Positions 1 to 6,355 of a stretch of DNA of 38,941 nt are shown one piece after another. This stretch comes from Parcubacteria group bacterium. GTDB taxonomy: Bacteria; Patescibacteriota; Minisyncoccia; Phycocordibacterales; UBA2135. The position numbers and the translations under genes were made by a program. Every line of letters starts with the position of its first letter. The stretch's first letter is position 1. Below the pieces are notes generated by a model. That model ran no database searches. It was not told where the DNA came from and was given only the letters and a program-made list of their open reading frames with translations. Location of the stretch: assembly GCA_016180525.1 (NCBI GenBank), contig JACPBB010000004.1, forward strand, positions 1 through 38,941, written 5' to 3'.

Positions 1-1
1 G

Positions 2-346
2 GATGCGGATGCTATCTTCCTGTCGGTCACCAATTCTCAATCCGGCAAGCGTTACACTATCCGGGGAGTAGGCGAGATGCTGAGGAAATACTCGCTCAAA
101 GCCAAAATTCCCATTCTCAATGCCCACAGCTTCCGGCACCGCGTGGGACACCACATTATCAAAAGTGGCGGATCAAGCGCCGATGTGATGAACATTCTCG
201 GACACTCCTCGGTCCAGAGCACGACTATCTACACGATGATGTCCGACCTCGAGCTCGAAAAAAGATACCGATTTTTTATGGAAGAGCCGGCCCAAGAAAA
301 AAGCCGAGTTGCGAGAGAGTTGCCCCCTGTGGGTAAGTCAGCTTGA
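2..346 (+). CDS. Tyrosine recombinase (integrase/XerC-D type), 3' part only
   Basis: The frame is open from base 2, so this is the C-terminal 114 residues of a gene entering from the left. It carries the end of the tyrosine recombinase catalytic domain: the HxxR box in HSFRHRVGHH, then LGHSSVQSTTIYTM, which holds the second catalytic His and the nucleophilic Tyr. Family knowledge: these enzymes cut and rejoin DNA at short core sites through a 3'-phosphotyrosine intermediate. The N-terminal core-binding domain and the first catalytic Arg lie outside the window, so a housekeeping Xer protein cannot be told from a mobile-element integrase. The repeat-rich, gene-free stretch directly downstream and the accessory gene set favour a mobile-element role; that is inference. 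Confidence 0.85.
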   Translation, partial: DADAIFLSVTNSQSGKRYTIRGVGEMLRKYSLKAKIPILNAHSFRHRVGHHIIKSGGSSADVMNILGHSSVQSTTIYTMMSDLELEKRYRFFMEEPAQEKSRVARELPPVGKSA

Positions 347-525
347 TGTTCGGTGCCGGTTGGATAGGGTTGTTGGTGGAACGAAAAATGACGAGGTTGC
401 GAGAGAATTCAACTTGATGAATCTGCGAGAATTGATATAATGAAAGAGATGCGAGAGTTATCCACTCCCCATCAGCTTGACTACACCGGTAGAGAGCATA
501 GGGTTGTGGGTGCGATAAAAAAGAG
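306..525. repeat. Imperfect tandem direct repeats downstream of the recombinase
   Basis: Two blocks, about 306-395 and 446-525, can be aligned by eye. Both start with TGCGAGAG.., continue with CAGCTTGA (340-347 and 473-480), then a CCGGT word, then ATAGGGTTGT (364-373 and 498-507). Between them sit two more GCGAGA words (400-407 and 425-430) and one CAACTTGATG. The first block overlaps the recombinase 3' end, so the repeat arose partly inside coding sequence. These could be recombinase accessory sites or relics of tandem duplication. Confidence 0.55.
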
Positions 526-543
526 AGCCCTTTGACAACCCGA

Positions 544-601
544 CTTTTACTCCCAGACGATCCGACGGCAACCTACCGGCGGGCCGTCTGGGGAGTAAAA
601 G
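544..601. repeat. Long imperfect inverted repeat (hairpin)
   Basis: CTTTTACTCCCAGACG at 544-559 is the reverse complement of 585-601 apart from one bulged G, around a 25-base GC-rich loop that can pair further (CCG with CGG). No T-run follows on either strand, so it does not look like an intrinsic terminator. It resembles a recombination site folded as a hairpin or a transposon end, but I could not fit it to the attC consensus. Confidence 0.6.
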
Positions 602-672
602 AAACTCTTTTCAGATGAAAAGTTTGTGGCTAAAAAATCCCTGTGACATTTTCTGTAATAGAAGAAATATAA

Positions 673-697
673 GAGATGTCACGGCAAGTGACATCTC
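673..697. repeat. Perfect 10-bp hairpin
   Basis: GAGATGTCAC (673-682) and GTGACATCTC (688-697) are perfectly complementary around a 5-base loop. There is no T-run after it. The TGACAT word also occurs just upstream (644-649) and again near 1041, so the hairpin belongs to the dispersed repeat described at 632-760. Confidence 0.6.
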
Positions 698-809
698 GCA
701 ATCCTTCCGTAGCTTTAGCGAAGGAGGATAAAAAGTGTCATGGGAGATGAGGAAAAGAAAAAAGCCCATTCCAAGAAATTGACGGGCCTATTGGGGCAAA
801 AAGGTCGGT

Positions 810-962
810 TTAATGCATGCCAATTAATGTTACCTTCCATCCCGATTTTTTAAGTTTTTCCTTGCACTGTAAACAAACTTCGAATTTAATCTTACCGGCC
901 TTCTCCATAGCGAAGAATCTTCCGGTTGGTCCATTACATTCAACACATTTTCCAGGAAACAT
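810..962 (-). CDS. Small zinc-knuckle protein, 50 residues
   Basis: The 50-residue reading begins MFPGKCVECNG and ends WKVTLIGMH. Two CxxC pairs (C6/C9 and C30/C33) are spaced as in a zinc ribbon, with a Lys-rich segment between and after. The start is well supported: AAGGAGG lies six bases before the ATG, the strongest Shine-Dalgarno sequence I saw in the window, and a good sigma-70-type promoter lies just upstream (1002-1029). I do not recognise a named family. The size and metal-site pattern suggest a nucleic-acid- or protein-binding zinc module; the function is unknown. It stands alone between two copies of a dispersed repeat, which may mean that it moved there with them. Confidence 0.75.
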   Translation of the reverse strand: MFPGKCVECNGPTGRFFAMEKAGKIKFEVCLQCKEKLKKSGWKVTLIGMH

Positions 963-1001
963 TTCTTTCCTCCTTGCGTGGGTAAATTGTGAACTGTTTG
1001 T

Positions 1002-1029
1002 ATGATAACATATGTAATGAATTTGTCAA
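1002..1029 (-). promoter_or_regulatory. Promoter of the zinc-knuckle gene
   Basis: On the minus strand TTGACA (1029-1024) is followed after 16 bases by TATCAT (1007-1002). The expected transcription start gives a leader of roughly 30 bases carrying the AAGGAGG ribosome-binding site. Confidence 0.65.
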
Positions 1030-1159
1030 GAAAAATCCGCATGACATTTTCTATTTTTGAGTCCATGAGGCAGTTCATAAATTTGAAAAATGGCTTAAAA
1101 TAAGGAAAATCCCTGCCTTCGCAAGGCCGTAGCATTGCTTCGGCAAGGCAAAAGGTATC

Positions 1160-1762
1160 ATGGGAAATGAGGATAACAACATGCACAGACTTTTAGAAGA
1201 ATCAAAGAGAATAAAAGCTCAAGCAGATAGGATTCTTAAAGAATCCGGTATTATTGAAATTTTGAAAACGTATGGGGAAGTAAAAATTGGTGGTAGCTAT
1301 GCCCTTAATGTCATGTTAAGGCCTGATCTTGACCTTTTTGTGATTGCTGAAAAACATGATTGGAACAAAGTACTGGATATTCAATCCAAAATAATGAAGA
1401 CAAAATATTTTCGAGAATTTGACTTCGTAAATTGGGTTGACTTTAAGACGAATGAGGAAGATTTTCTCCCTGGGTATTATTTCCAGCCCTGGGTTCCAAT
1501 AGATGATCAACTTTGGAAAATTGATGTTTGGTTATTTACTCAAGAATGTGATAAGTCAGCAGAAAACACTGAGTATTTTAAAAAGTTACTTAAAAAAAGC
1601 GATGAGTCAAAAAGAATTGCAATTTTAGAAATTAAAGAGGCTATGCGGCAAGGTTTAAAATATATTAAGGGCGTAAACGGAAAATTGATTTGTAAAGCCG
1701 TACTAGAGAGTGGAATCACTACTCCAAAAGAATTTAGAGAATTCTTGCAGATACAGAAATAA
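1160..1762 (+). CDS. Nucleotidyltransferase-fold protein
   Basis: This 200-residue protein shows the signature of a minimal nucleotidyltransferase fold: GGS at 44-46, then RPDLDLFV with carboxylates D56 and D58, and a third acid D122 in KIDVWLF. These three acids would bind the metal ions that carry an NTP. The N-terminal 35 residues are a charged helix. Known relatives transfer nucleotides to antibiotics, proteins or RNA; the substrate here cannot be read. The start is uncertain: the ATG at 1160 lies inside a word (TCATGGGAAATGAGGA) also found at 737-752 without this gene, while the ATG at 1181 has GAGG about 8 bases ahead and gives MHRLLEESK. It is convergent with the GNAT gene. Confidence 0.7.
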   Translation: MGNEDNNMHRLLEESKRIKAQADRILKESGIIEILKTYGEVKIGGSYALNVMLRPDLDLFVIAEKHDWNKVLDIQSKIMKTKYFREFDFVNWVDFKTNEEDFLPGYYFQPWVPIDDQLWKIDVWLFTQECDKSAENTEYFKKLLKKSDESKRIAILEIKEAMRQGLKYIKGVNGKLICKAVLESGITTPKEFREFLQIQK

Positions 1763-1790
1763 ATTAAAAAGCGCCGAAAAGTATAAAGAT

Positions 1791-1818
1791 AATAAAAAGA
1801 GCCAACGTTAGGTGGCTC
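1791..1818 (-). terminator. Intrinsic terminator of the GNAT gene
   Basis: Read on the minus strand, GAGCCA and TGGCTC form a 6-bp stem around 8 bases, followed by TTTTTATT. The stem overlaps the stop codon of the acetyltransferase gene. Confidence 0.65.
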
Positions 1819-2368
1819 TAGAGGGAAAGGTCTGCACCATGGCCGCACATTTCATGTATCGTTTGGCCGTAAACATCCAGTGTGATTTCAGGGGTTCAGA
1901 AAGGAATTTACGAGGCATGGTTTTGAAGCCGCGCCTCTTGAATCTCCTGAAATGATAGTACATGGTAATAAAGCCAATAGTGGTTGCGCCTTGAGTACGA
2001 ACATGATTGACGGCATGATTAAAAAGAGACATGCCGATACCTCGCTTGCGATATGGTTTTTCAACTGCAAGAGTGGTAAGAACTGCAGTACTGTTATCGA
2101 TCGTTGTTGCGCCCATGCTACCCACCACACGACCGCCTACCTTAGCTATCCAGTATTGACCATCAAGTTTCTCCATCGGACTTCCAATCTTGGCTTCGAC
2201 GATGAGACGGTTAATATCAGAAAGGTGTCGCTTATCCGCTTTACGGATTGTAAATTGCATTAATTCTTTCGGGCCAGGATGCCAAACGTGTTGACAACGA
2301 GGATTTTGACACCAATAGCCATCGGTAGGATCTTCAGCACACCAAGAACCGCATTTTGGACATTTCAT
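1808..2368 (-). CDS. Zinc-ribbon GNAT N-acetyltransferase
   Basis: The 186 residues have two parts. Residues 1-30 form a Cys-rich ribbon (C3, C6, C20, C25, with a further C10) of the kind that binds zinc. Residues 38-160 are a GNAT domain with a typical beta4 strand (AVLTTLAVEKPYRKRGIG), including the acetyl-CoA pyrophosphate loop RKRGIG at 107-112. The domain would move an acetyl group from acetyl-CoA to an amine; the acceptor is unknown. I chose the ATG at 2368 because GAGGG lies about 11 bases ahead; a TTG at 2386 would add six residues. A promoter lies at 2403-2431. The ribbon may steer the enzyme to a nucleic acid or protein partner, which is inference. Confidence 0.82.
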   Translation of the reverse strand: MKCPKCGSWCAEDPTDGYWCQNPRCQHVWHPGPKELMQFTIRKADKRHLSDINRLIVEAKIGSPMEKLDGQYWIAKVGGRVVGSMGATTIDNSTAVLTTLAVEKPYRKRGIGMSLFNHAVNHVRTQGATTIGFITMYYHFRRFKRRGFKTMPRKFLSEPLKSHWMFTAKRYMKCAAMVQTFPSRAT

Positions 2369-2402
2369 TATTTTTTCTACCCTCAAGAAGAATTCTGTCT
2401 AG

Positions 2403-2431
2403 ACAATAATATATTCATGTTATATAGTCAA
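2403..2431 (-). promoter_or_regulatory. Promoter of the zinc-ribbon GNAT gene
   Basis: On the minus strand TTGACT (2431-2426) is separated by 17 bases from TATTGT (2408-2403), about 35 bases ahead of the chosen ATG. The NUDIX gene diverges from the same 100-base gap. Confidence 0.5.
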
Positions 2432-2466
2432 TACGCTTACTAAAAAATATAAACTAAAATACAAAC

Positions 2467-2880
2467 ATGACGAATCACGCAGCAATTATTTTGAGAGATG
2501 AGAATAAAGTTTTGTTCGTACAGCGAAGCGCGAACAAAAAATCACTTCCCAATATTTGGGCATTTCCATCAGGCACGATAGAGGAAGGGGAATCACCAGA
2601 GGAAACTACGATTCGGGAGGCTAAAGAAGAATTAGGAATAGATATAGAGATTGAAAAATCACTTGCTACCGTTGAGTTACCAGAATTAGGAGCACGACTT
2701 CATTTTGTTACCTGTACAAGCAAGCATAACGGCAATATCGTGTGCGACCCGAATGAAATCCAGGCGACAAAATGGCTCACGTTTAAAGAATTTTTTAATG
2801 AGTTTACGGATGAAGAAATTGGTCACGGCCTCATACATCTCCGCAAGCACCCAGAAATCTGGCATTCTTCTTTTAATTAA
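2467..2880 (+). CDS. NUDIX hydrolase, MutT-like
   Basis: This 137-residue protein has a complete Nudix box at 36-58: G36, E42, R50-E51, E54-E55, G57, matching GX5EX7REUXEEXGU. These acids bind the Mg2+ used to cut a nucleoside diphosphate linked to another group. The short single-domain layout and opening (NHAAIILRDENKVLFVQR) resemble MutT/NTP pyrophosphohydrolases that clean damaged nucleotides, but substrate choice cannot be read from the motif. It diverges from the GNAT gene, has no evident Shine-Dalgarno sequence, and ends at a two-way terminator. A second Nudix domain occurs in the window, fused to NusB. Confidence 0.88.
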   Translation: MTNHAAIILRDENKVLFVQRSANKKSLPNIWAFPSGTIEEGESPEETTIREAKEELGIDIEIEKSLATVELPELGARLHFVTCTSKHNGNIVCDPNEIQATKWLTFKEFFNEFTDEEIGHGLIHLRKHPEIWHSSFN

Positions 2881-2910
2881 AAAAGCCACATTAAGTGGCT
2901 AAATTTTTTA
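2878..2910. terminator. Bidirectional terminator between the NUDIX and propeptide-like genes
   Basis: AGCCAC (2884-2889) and GTGGCT (2895-2900) form a stem with a 5-base loop, with an A-run before and a T-run after. It can therefore end both of the converging genes. Confidence 0.7.
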
Positions 2911-2914
2911 ACTA

Positions 2915-3259
2915 TTAGTCTGGTATTAGTTGCAAGAGAAAATTTAACTGAACATATTCAACTTCAGGAAATTTTTTCCAACAAGCAGCGGCATCTTCAA
3001 CAGAACTATTATCGGTTATTTTTAAAATGTATTCCTTTCCGCTTGTAATGCGAAGAACATTTGTTCCACATTTTATATTCATTTCCTGTAATCTTAGTTT
3101 TGATTCGTTGCCGTCTGTCTTGACGATAAGTTCATTTTGAATATGGGTTTGAGCATAAACACTTATTGTGCTACTTGCTACTAACATCATGAAAAAAAGT
3201 GGCAAAGTGCTTAATGCAACGACACCCAAAATCCAATCTTTCAATCTGAGTTTTGGCAT
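2915..3259 (-). CDS. Exported protease-propeptide-like protein
   Basis: In this 114-residue protein residues 8-34 are a hydrophobic segment ending near VYAQ, like a signal peptide or an uncleaved anchor. The rest (ELIVKTDG..., a Leu-Arg core, then EDAAACWKKFPEVEYVQLNF) follows the pattern of the N-terminal prodomain of subtilisin-like proteases (fervidolysin/inhibitor I9 type), which usually ends in ...PxVEYAEPN before the catalytic domain. Here no protease follows: the gene stops and the next gene on that strand is unrelated. A stand-alone propeptide could act as a chaperone or inhibitor of a protease outside the cell. Similarity was judged by eye, so the family is likely but unproven. GAGG/AGGTC lies just before the ATG. 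Confidence 0.55.
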   Translation of the reverse strand: MPKLRLKDWILGVVALSTLPLFFMMLVASSTISVYAQTHIQNELIVKTDGNESKLRLQEMNIKCGTNVLRITSGKEYILKITDNSSVEDAAACWKKFPEVEYVQLNFLLQLIPD

Positions 3260-3330
3260 TTGACCTCGCTCAATGTTTAATATCTGACATTAGTAAGTAT
3301 AAAGACATATTAATGAAAGTCAAACATGAC

Positions 3331-3355
3331 AAGAAAAAGCCGCATGGAAGCGGCT
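3331..3355 (-). terminator. Intrinsic terminator of the HAD gene
   Basis: On the minus strand AGCCGC and GCGGCT pair around 6 bases and are followed by TTTTTCTT. It lies directly after the HAD stop codon. Confidence 0.7.
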
Positions 3356-3361
3356 GTGCTC

Positions 3362-4003
3362 TTACATAAACCGAGTAATTTCTTGAAATGAATGGACAAT
3401 ATGGTCTGGCTTTGTGGCAAGCACCAAGTCGTGGGGTACGTGGTCATTCAGAAACGCGACTGCTTGTATGCCCGCTTGTTTTGCGTGGCGCATATCAGAT
3501 GGTGCGTCGCCTATAAAATAGCATTCATGGGGAGATACCCAGTCTCTGACAAATCGTCGTCTTTCAATTTCATTTGAAATAATTTTTGAAATCAGAACTT
3601 TTTTATCAAGCGCATGAAACTCAAGGTAGCTGAATAATGAGTCTATTCCAAACTGTTCAAGCATCGGAAGCGCGATTGCCTGTGGCTGTGCCGTTACGAG
3701 CGCAAGAGTGACCCTTGTTCTAAATAAAAATTGCAACACTTCTCTCACTTGAGGAAAAATAGTGGCGGAAGATGCGCGACATACGTATTCTTTTTCATAC
3801 ATTGCGTTTAATTCTTCGCGAGAGGCGTCAATGCCTCTTTTTCTGTAGACTTCCATATAATCTCCGCTTTCAAGAGCTCTGAAATATTCCGCAATCGTTG
3901 GAGGCTTTTTCCCAAACACCTGAAACAGAGCACCCATCGCTTGTTCCCAAATTATTGTGTCGTCAAGAAGTGTCCCGTTCCAATCACAAAAGAGAATTTT
4001 CAT
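3362..4003 (-). CDS. HAD-superfamily hydrolase (phosphoglycolate-phosphatase-like)
   Basis: The 213-residue protein shows the HAD motifs in order: motif I DWNGTLLDD (nucleophile D7), an alpha-helical cap after it, motif II in LALVTAQP, a Lys region (KKVLISKII), and motif IV GDAPSD near residue 168. The size and cap fit the HAD_2/Gph group, which removes phosphate from small metabolites. The usual second Asp of motif I (DxD), the general acid/base, is Asn (N9). DWNGT variants are known in this group, so the enzyme may still act but perhaps on an activated substrate. The gene has its own terminator and points away from the ABC pair, sharing a 48-base gap with it. Confidence 0.82.
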   Translation of the reverse strand: MKILFCDWNGTLLDDTIIWEQAMGALFQVFGKKPPTIAEYFRALESGDYMEVYRKRGIDASREELNAMYEKEYVCRASSATIFPQVREVLQFLFRTRVTLALVTAQPQAIALPMLEQFGIDSLFSYLEFHALDKKVLISKIISNEIERRRFVRDWVSPHECYFIGDAPSDMRHAKQAGIQAVAFLNDHVPHDLVLATKPDHIVHSFQEITRFM

Positions 4004-4034
4004 TCAGAAATCCCCACTATTCTGTATTTTAGTG

Positions 4035-4040
4035 TATAAT
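4035..4040 (+). promoter_or_regulatory. -10 box of the ABC operon, near-leaderless
   Basis: A perfect TATAAT ends 11 bases before the ATG at 4052. A start about 7 bases after the box leaves a leader of only about 5 bases and no room for a ribosome-binding site. No clear -35 is visible. Confidence 0.55.
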
Positions 4041-4051
4041 GTACAAGTTAT

Positions 4052-4783
4052 ATGTCAACGCATGCGCTTGAGATAAAAAATTTAAAAAAGTCATACGGAA
4101 AAAATGTCGCGGTGGACGGCATTTCTTTTTCTATAGAACAGGGAGAGTTTTTTGGACTCTTAGGGCCCAATGGCGCCGGAAAGACAACGACTATACATTG
4201 CATAACCGGTATCGGGACCATTACCTCAGGGAGTATTTCCATACTCGGCCTTGATGTGGTGAAAGAGTATCGCGAGACGCGAAAAAAGATAGGACTTTCT
4301 CCACAGGATTATAATGTCGATATTTTCGCGAAGGTTTGGAAGATTCTTGATTATGCCGGCGGCTATTACGGCATGCGAAAAAAAGAGCGCATGAATCGAA
4401 TTGAAAAGGTTCTTGCGGAATGCCGATTGACGGAGCATAAAGAAAAAGCATTCCAACATCTCTCCGGAGGCCTGAAGCGTCGGCTCATGCTTGCCCGCGC
4501 TCTGATGCATGACCCGGAAATCCTTATACTTGACGAGCCGACTGCCGGTATTGATGTTGAGTTTCGTCACGAACTATGGGAGTTTTTGCGGAAGTTAAAT
4601 AAAAGCGGGAAAACCATAATTCTGACCTCTCATTATTTGGAAGAGGTTGAGCTTCTCTGCAGTAGAATTGGAATTATTCACAAAGGGAATCTTGCCGCGC
4701 TTGGCAGGAAAGATGAATTTGTGAAAGACGGCAAAAAACTTGAAGATAAATATTTAATCATTACGAGGGGAGAACATTTTTAA
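4052..4783 (+). CDS. ABC-2 transporter ATP-binding protein
   Basis: This 243-residue nucleotide-binding domain has Walker A GPNGAGKTT (38-46), the Q-loop in LSPQDYN, signature LSGGLKRR (137-144), Walker B ILILDEPTAG (157-166) and the switch His in LTSHYLEE. It would hydrolyse ATP at the cytoplasmic face to drive the permease encoded four bases downstream. The short length and paired ABC-2 permease fit the DrrA/YadG/Nod exporter group; the cargo (drug, lipid or polysaccharide) is not visible. The start lies just after a TATAAT, suggesting leaderless translation, so the downstream permease probably depends on a GGGGAG sequence inside the end of this gene. Confidence 0.93.
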   Translation: MSTHALEIKNLKKSYGKNVAVDGISFSIEQGEFFGLLGPNGAGKTTTIHCITGIGTITSGSISILGLDVVKEYRETRKKIGLSPQDYNVDIFAKVWKILDYAGGYYGMRKKERMNRIEKVLAECRLTEHKEKAFQHLSGGLKRRLMLARALMHDPEILILDEPTAGIDVEFRHELWEFLRKLNKSGKTIILTSHYLEEVELLCSRIGIIHKGNLAALGRKDEFVKDGKKLEDKYLIITRGEHF

Positions 4784-4787
4784 TAGT

Positions 4788-5552
4788 ATGTTTAATTGGA
4801 TTGGATTATATACTCTCATACGACGTGAAGTTGAGAGAACGTTTCGCATCATTGCGCAAACGCTCGGGGCGCCCCTTATTTCCGCGTTTTTATTTATTTT
4901 TATTTTTGGTTTTGTGCTCGGAAGAAAAATTGAGCTCGTCGGAGGTGTTCCTTATATGCTTTTCGTGTTTCCTGGCATTTTAATGATGAATATGCTCACT
5001 GCGTCATTTGATAATGTTTCGCACACATTGTTTGTAAGTCGGTGGGTGAGAAACATTCACGAAGTACTTGTGGCGCCATTGTCTTATCTTGAGATGATTA
5101 TTGGATATGTAGTGGGTGCCATAACACGTGGACTTTTAATCGGGTTGGGAGTGCTCCTAATAGGACTTTTATTCGGAGCGGTACATATAGCGCACCCTCT
5201 CCTTTTTATATTTTACGCTATTGGAGTTACTACAATATTTGCCCTCCTTGGTATTCTCGCGGGACTTTGGGCGAAGGGGTTTGAACAGCTCGGCATCTTT
5301 AATATTTTTATTATAATGCCGCTTTCATTTTTGGGAGGAATGTTTTATTCAATTGAATTTTTACCCGAAACGGTTCGCGCGATTACGATTTACAATCCGA
5401 TGTTTTATTTCATTGATGGTATGCGATACGCGTCTCTTTCATACCACGAGTCAAATCTTATGGTAGGCGCGACACTTATCATAGGACTTATTTTATTTTT
5501 AGGAACCCTTGTATTTTATTTATTTAAAAAGGGGTGGCGCTTGAGGGAATAA
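4788..5552 (+). CDS. ABC-2 transporter permease
   Basis: The 254-residue membrane protein has about six hydrophobic segments: near 25-45, 58-80, 105-128, 135-160, 168-188 and 225-247. An ABC-2 signature region (IIMPLSFLGGMFYSIEFLP, then YNPMFYFIDGMRY) lies before the last helix. This matches the YadH/DrrB layout, including the basic C-terminus. It forms the exporter channel with the ATPase encoded just upstream (4-base gap). The cargo is unknown. Nothing obvious follows in the operon; the next gene has its own promoter. Confidence 0.9.
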   Translation: MFNWIGLYTLIRREVERTFRIIAQTLGAPLISAFLFIFIFGFVLGRKIELVGGVPYMLFVFPGILMMNMLTASFDNVSHTLFVSRWVRNIHEVLVAPLSYLEMIIGYVVGAITRGLLIGLGVLLIGLLFGAVHIAHPLLFIFYAIGVTTIFALLGILAGLWAKGFEQLGIFNIFIIMPLSFLGGMFYSIEFLPETVRAITIYNPMFYFIDGMRYASLSYHESNLMVGATLIIGLILFLGTLVFYLFKKGWRLRE

Positions 5553-5592
5553 TGCGGATACGCGCAAATTCTAAGTAGATACATACAGATAA

Positions 5593-5620
5593 TTGGAAAC
5601 TTTTTAGACAAAAATATGAT
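5593..5620 (+). promoter_or_regulatory. Promoter of the Cys-rich small gene
   Basis: TTGGAA (5593-5598) and TATGAT (5615-5620) are 16 bases apart; a further AT-rich box (TATATT) overlaps. The leader to the ATG at 5653 would be about 25 bases, with GGAG inside. Confidence 0.45.
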
Positions 5621-5652
5621 ATATTAAATAGAGAACGAAAACGGAGATCGCC

Positions 5653-5868
5653 ATGGATATGGAAGACCGTCGGTGTGATGATGGCGCATGTCACTGTAAC
5701 GGAGGAGAGGATAAAGATCATTGTGTATCCTGCAGAAAATGTGTCCTTATAGAAGAACTCAGGCCTCGTCGCGGAATATGTATGGAATGCGCGCTTTCAC
5801 ATCCGGAGAGCATGCCGGGCAAAGGATTATTCATAGCGTATGCTTTTGCGGGATTAGACGATTTTTAA
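5653..5868 (+). CDS. Cysteine-rich small protein, putative zinc binder
   Basis: In this 71-residue protein there are eight Cys in the first 50 residues: CDDGACHC, then CVSCRKC, then CMEC. Two CxxC pairs and the CHC cluster suggest one or two bound zinc ions, as in treble-clef or ribbon modules. The C-terminal third (GKGLFIAYAFAGLDDF) is hydrophobic but short. GGAG lies about 7 bases before the ATG, a promoter lies upstream, and a clear terminator follows, so it is a single-gene unit. I do not recognise the family. Confidence 0.7.
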   Translation: MDMEDRRCDDGACHCNGGEDKDHCVSCRKCVLIEELRPRRGICMECALSHPESMPGKGLFIAYAFAGLDDF

Positions 5869-5882
5869 TATTATCATTTGTA

Positions 5883-5910
5883 AACCGGTATGCCGGTTTT
5901 TTCTTTTTTC
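5883..5910 (+). terminator. Intrinsic terminator after the Cys-rich gene
   Basis: AACCGG (5883-5888) and CCGGTT (5893-5898) form a stem with a TATG loop, followed by TTTTCTTTTTT. Confidence 0.8.
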
Positions 5911-5934
5911 AAAAATAGTTTAATATATAGAGAT

Positions 5935-6279
5935 ATGATTCTTATCGCAAAATGGCTTATCGTTGCGCTTTCATTTCTACTCGCAGCATATTATGTGCCG
6001 GGTATTTCTGTGGAAACTTTTTATACGGCGCTTATCTTGGCATTTGTTTGGGGTGTTATAAGTCTCTTATTTCGCCCAATTTTAATTTTTCTTACATTGC
6101 CAATTACTCTCATTACATTCGGATTATTCACATTGGTTATCAACGCCCTGCTTTTTATGTTTTTAAGCACTTTTGTAAAAGGATTTGAAGTAGAGGGTTT
6201 CGTGAGCGCGTTTCTCGGGGCACTGATTGTGTCTCTTGCCTCCTGGTTTGGAAATAAAGTTCTTTCTCATCTTAAATAA
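5935..6279 (+). CDS. YvlD/phage-holin-4 family membrane protein
   Basis: This 114-residue protein has four hydrophobic segments spread over almost its whole length, with VPGISV after the first and a FRPILIFLTLPITLITFGLF block in the middle. This is the pattern of PF04020 (mycobacteriophage holin 4/YvlD), a conserved inner-membrane family of uncertain role that is rarely a true holin. I chose the ATG at 5935 because an upstream in-frame ATG at 5890 lies inside the terminator of the previous gene. AT-rich TTAATAT just ahead may be a -10 box, giving almost no leader. Confidence 0.8.
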   Translation: MILIAKWLIVALSFLLAAYYVPGISVETFYTALILAFVWGVISLLFRPILIFLTLPITLITFGLFTLVINALLFMFLSTFVKGFEVEGFVSAFLGALIVSLASWFGNKVLSHLK

Positions 6280-6355
6280 TTACCTCATGCTCTTGCGCGC
6301 GGTATTTTTAGTGGTATGCTGAGGAAATTATAAGTAATCTCTAAACTATTTAATT

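Larger units (their letters stand above)
347..809. other. Gene-free stretch with direct repeats and hairpins
   Basis: No convincing gene is seen in these 463 bases. They contain four copies of a GCGAGAG-like word (near 311, 400, 425 and 451), two diverged copies of a longer block (about 306-395 and 446-525), a long imperfect hairpin (544-601), a perfect 10-bp hairpin (673-697), and one copy of a word set that reappears upstream of the gene at 1160. A 37-codon plus-strand frame starts at 739 but lies opposite the end of the 810-962 gene and looks like part of the repeat. Confidence 0.6.

Noticed and set aside
544-601. Integron attC site
   Set aside because: The hairpin has a bulge, but the flanking RYYYAAC and GTTRRRY core boxes could not be found.
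830-1186. 118-codon minus-strand frame overlapping the zinc-knuckle gene
   Set aside because: The 810-962 frame has two CxxC pairs and an AAGGAGG at the right distance; the longer frame has neither and reads through the promoter.
5890-5934. Longer N-terminus for the YvlD-type protein
   Set aside because: The upstream ATG lies inside the stem and T-run of the previous gene's terminator.
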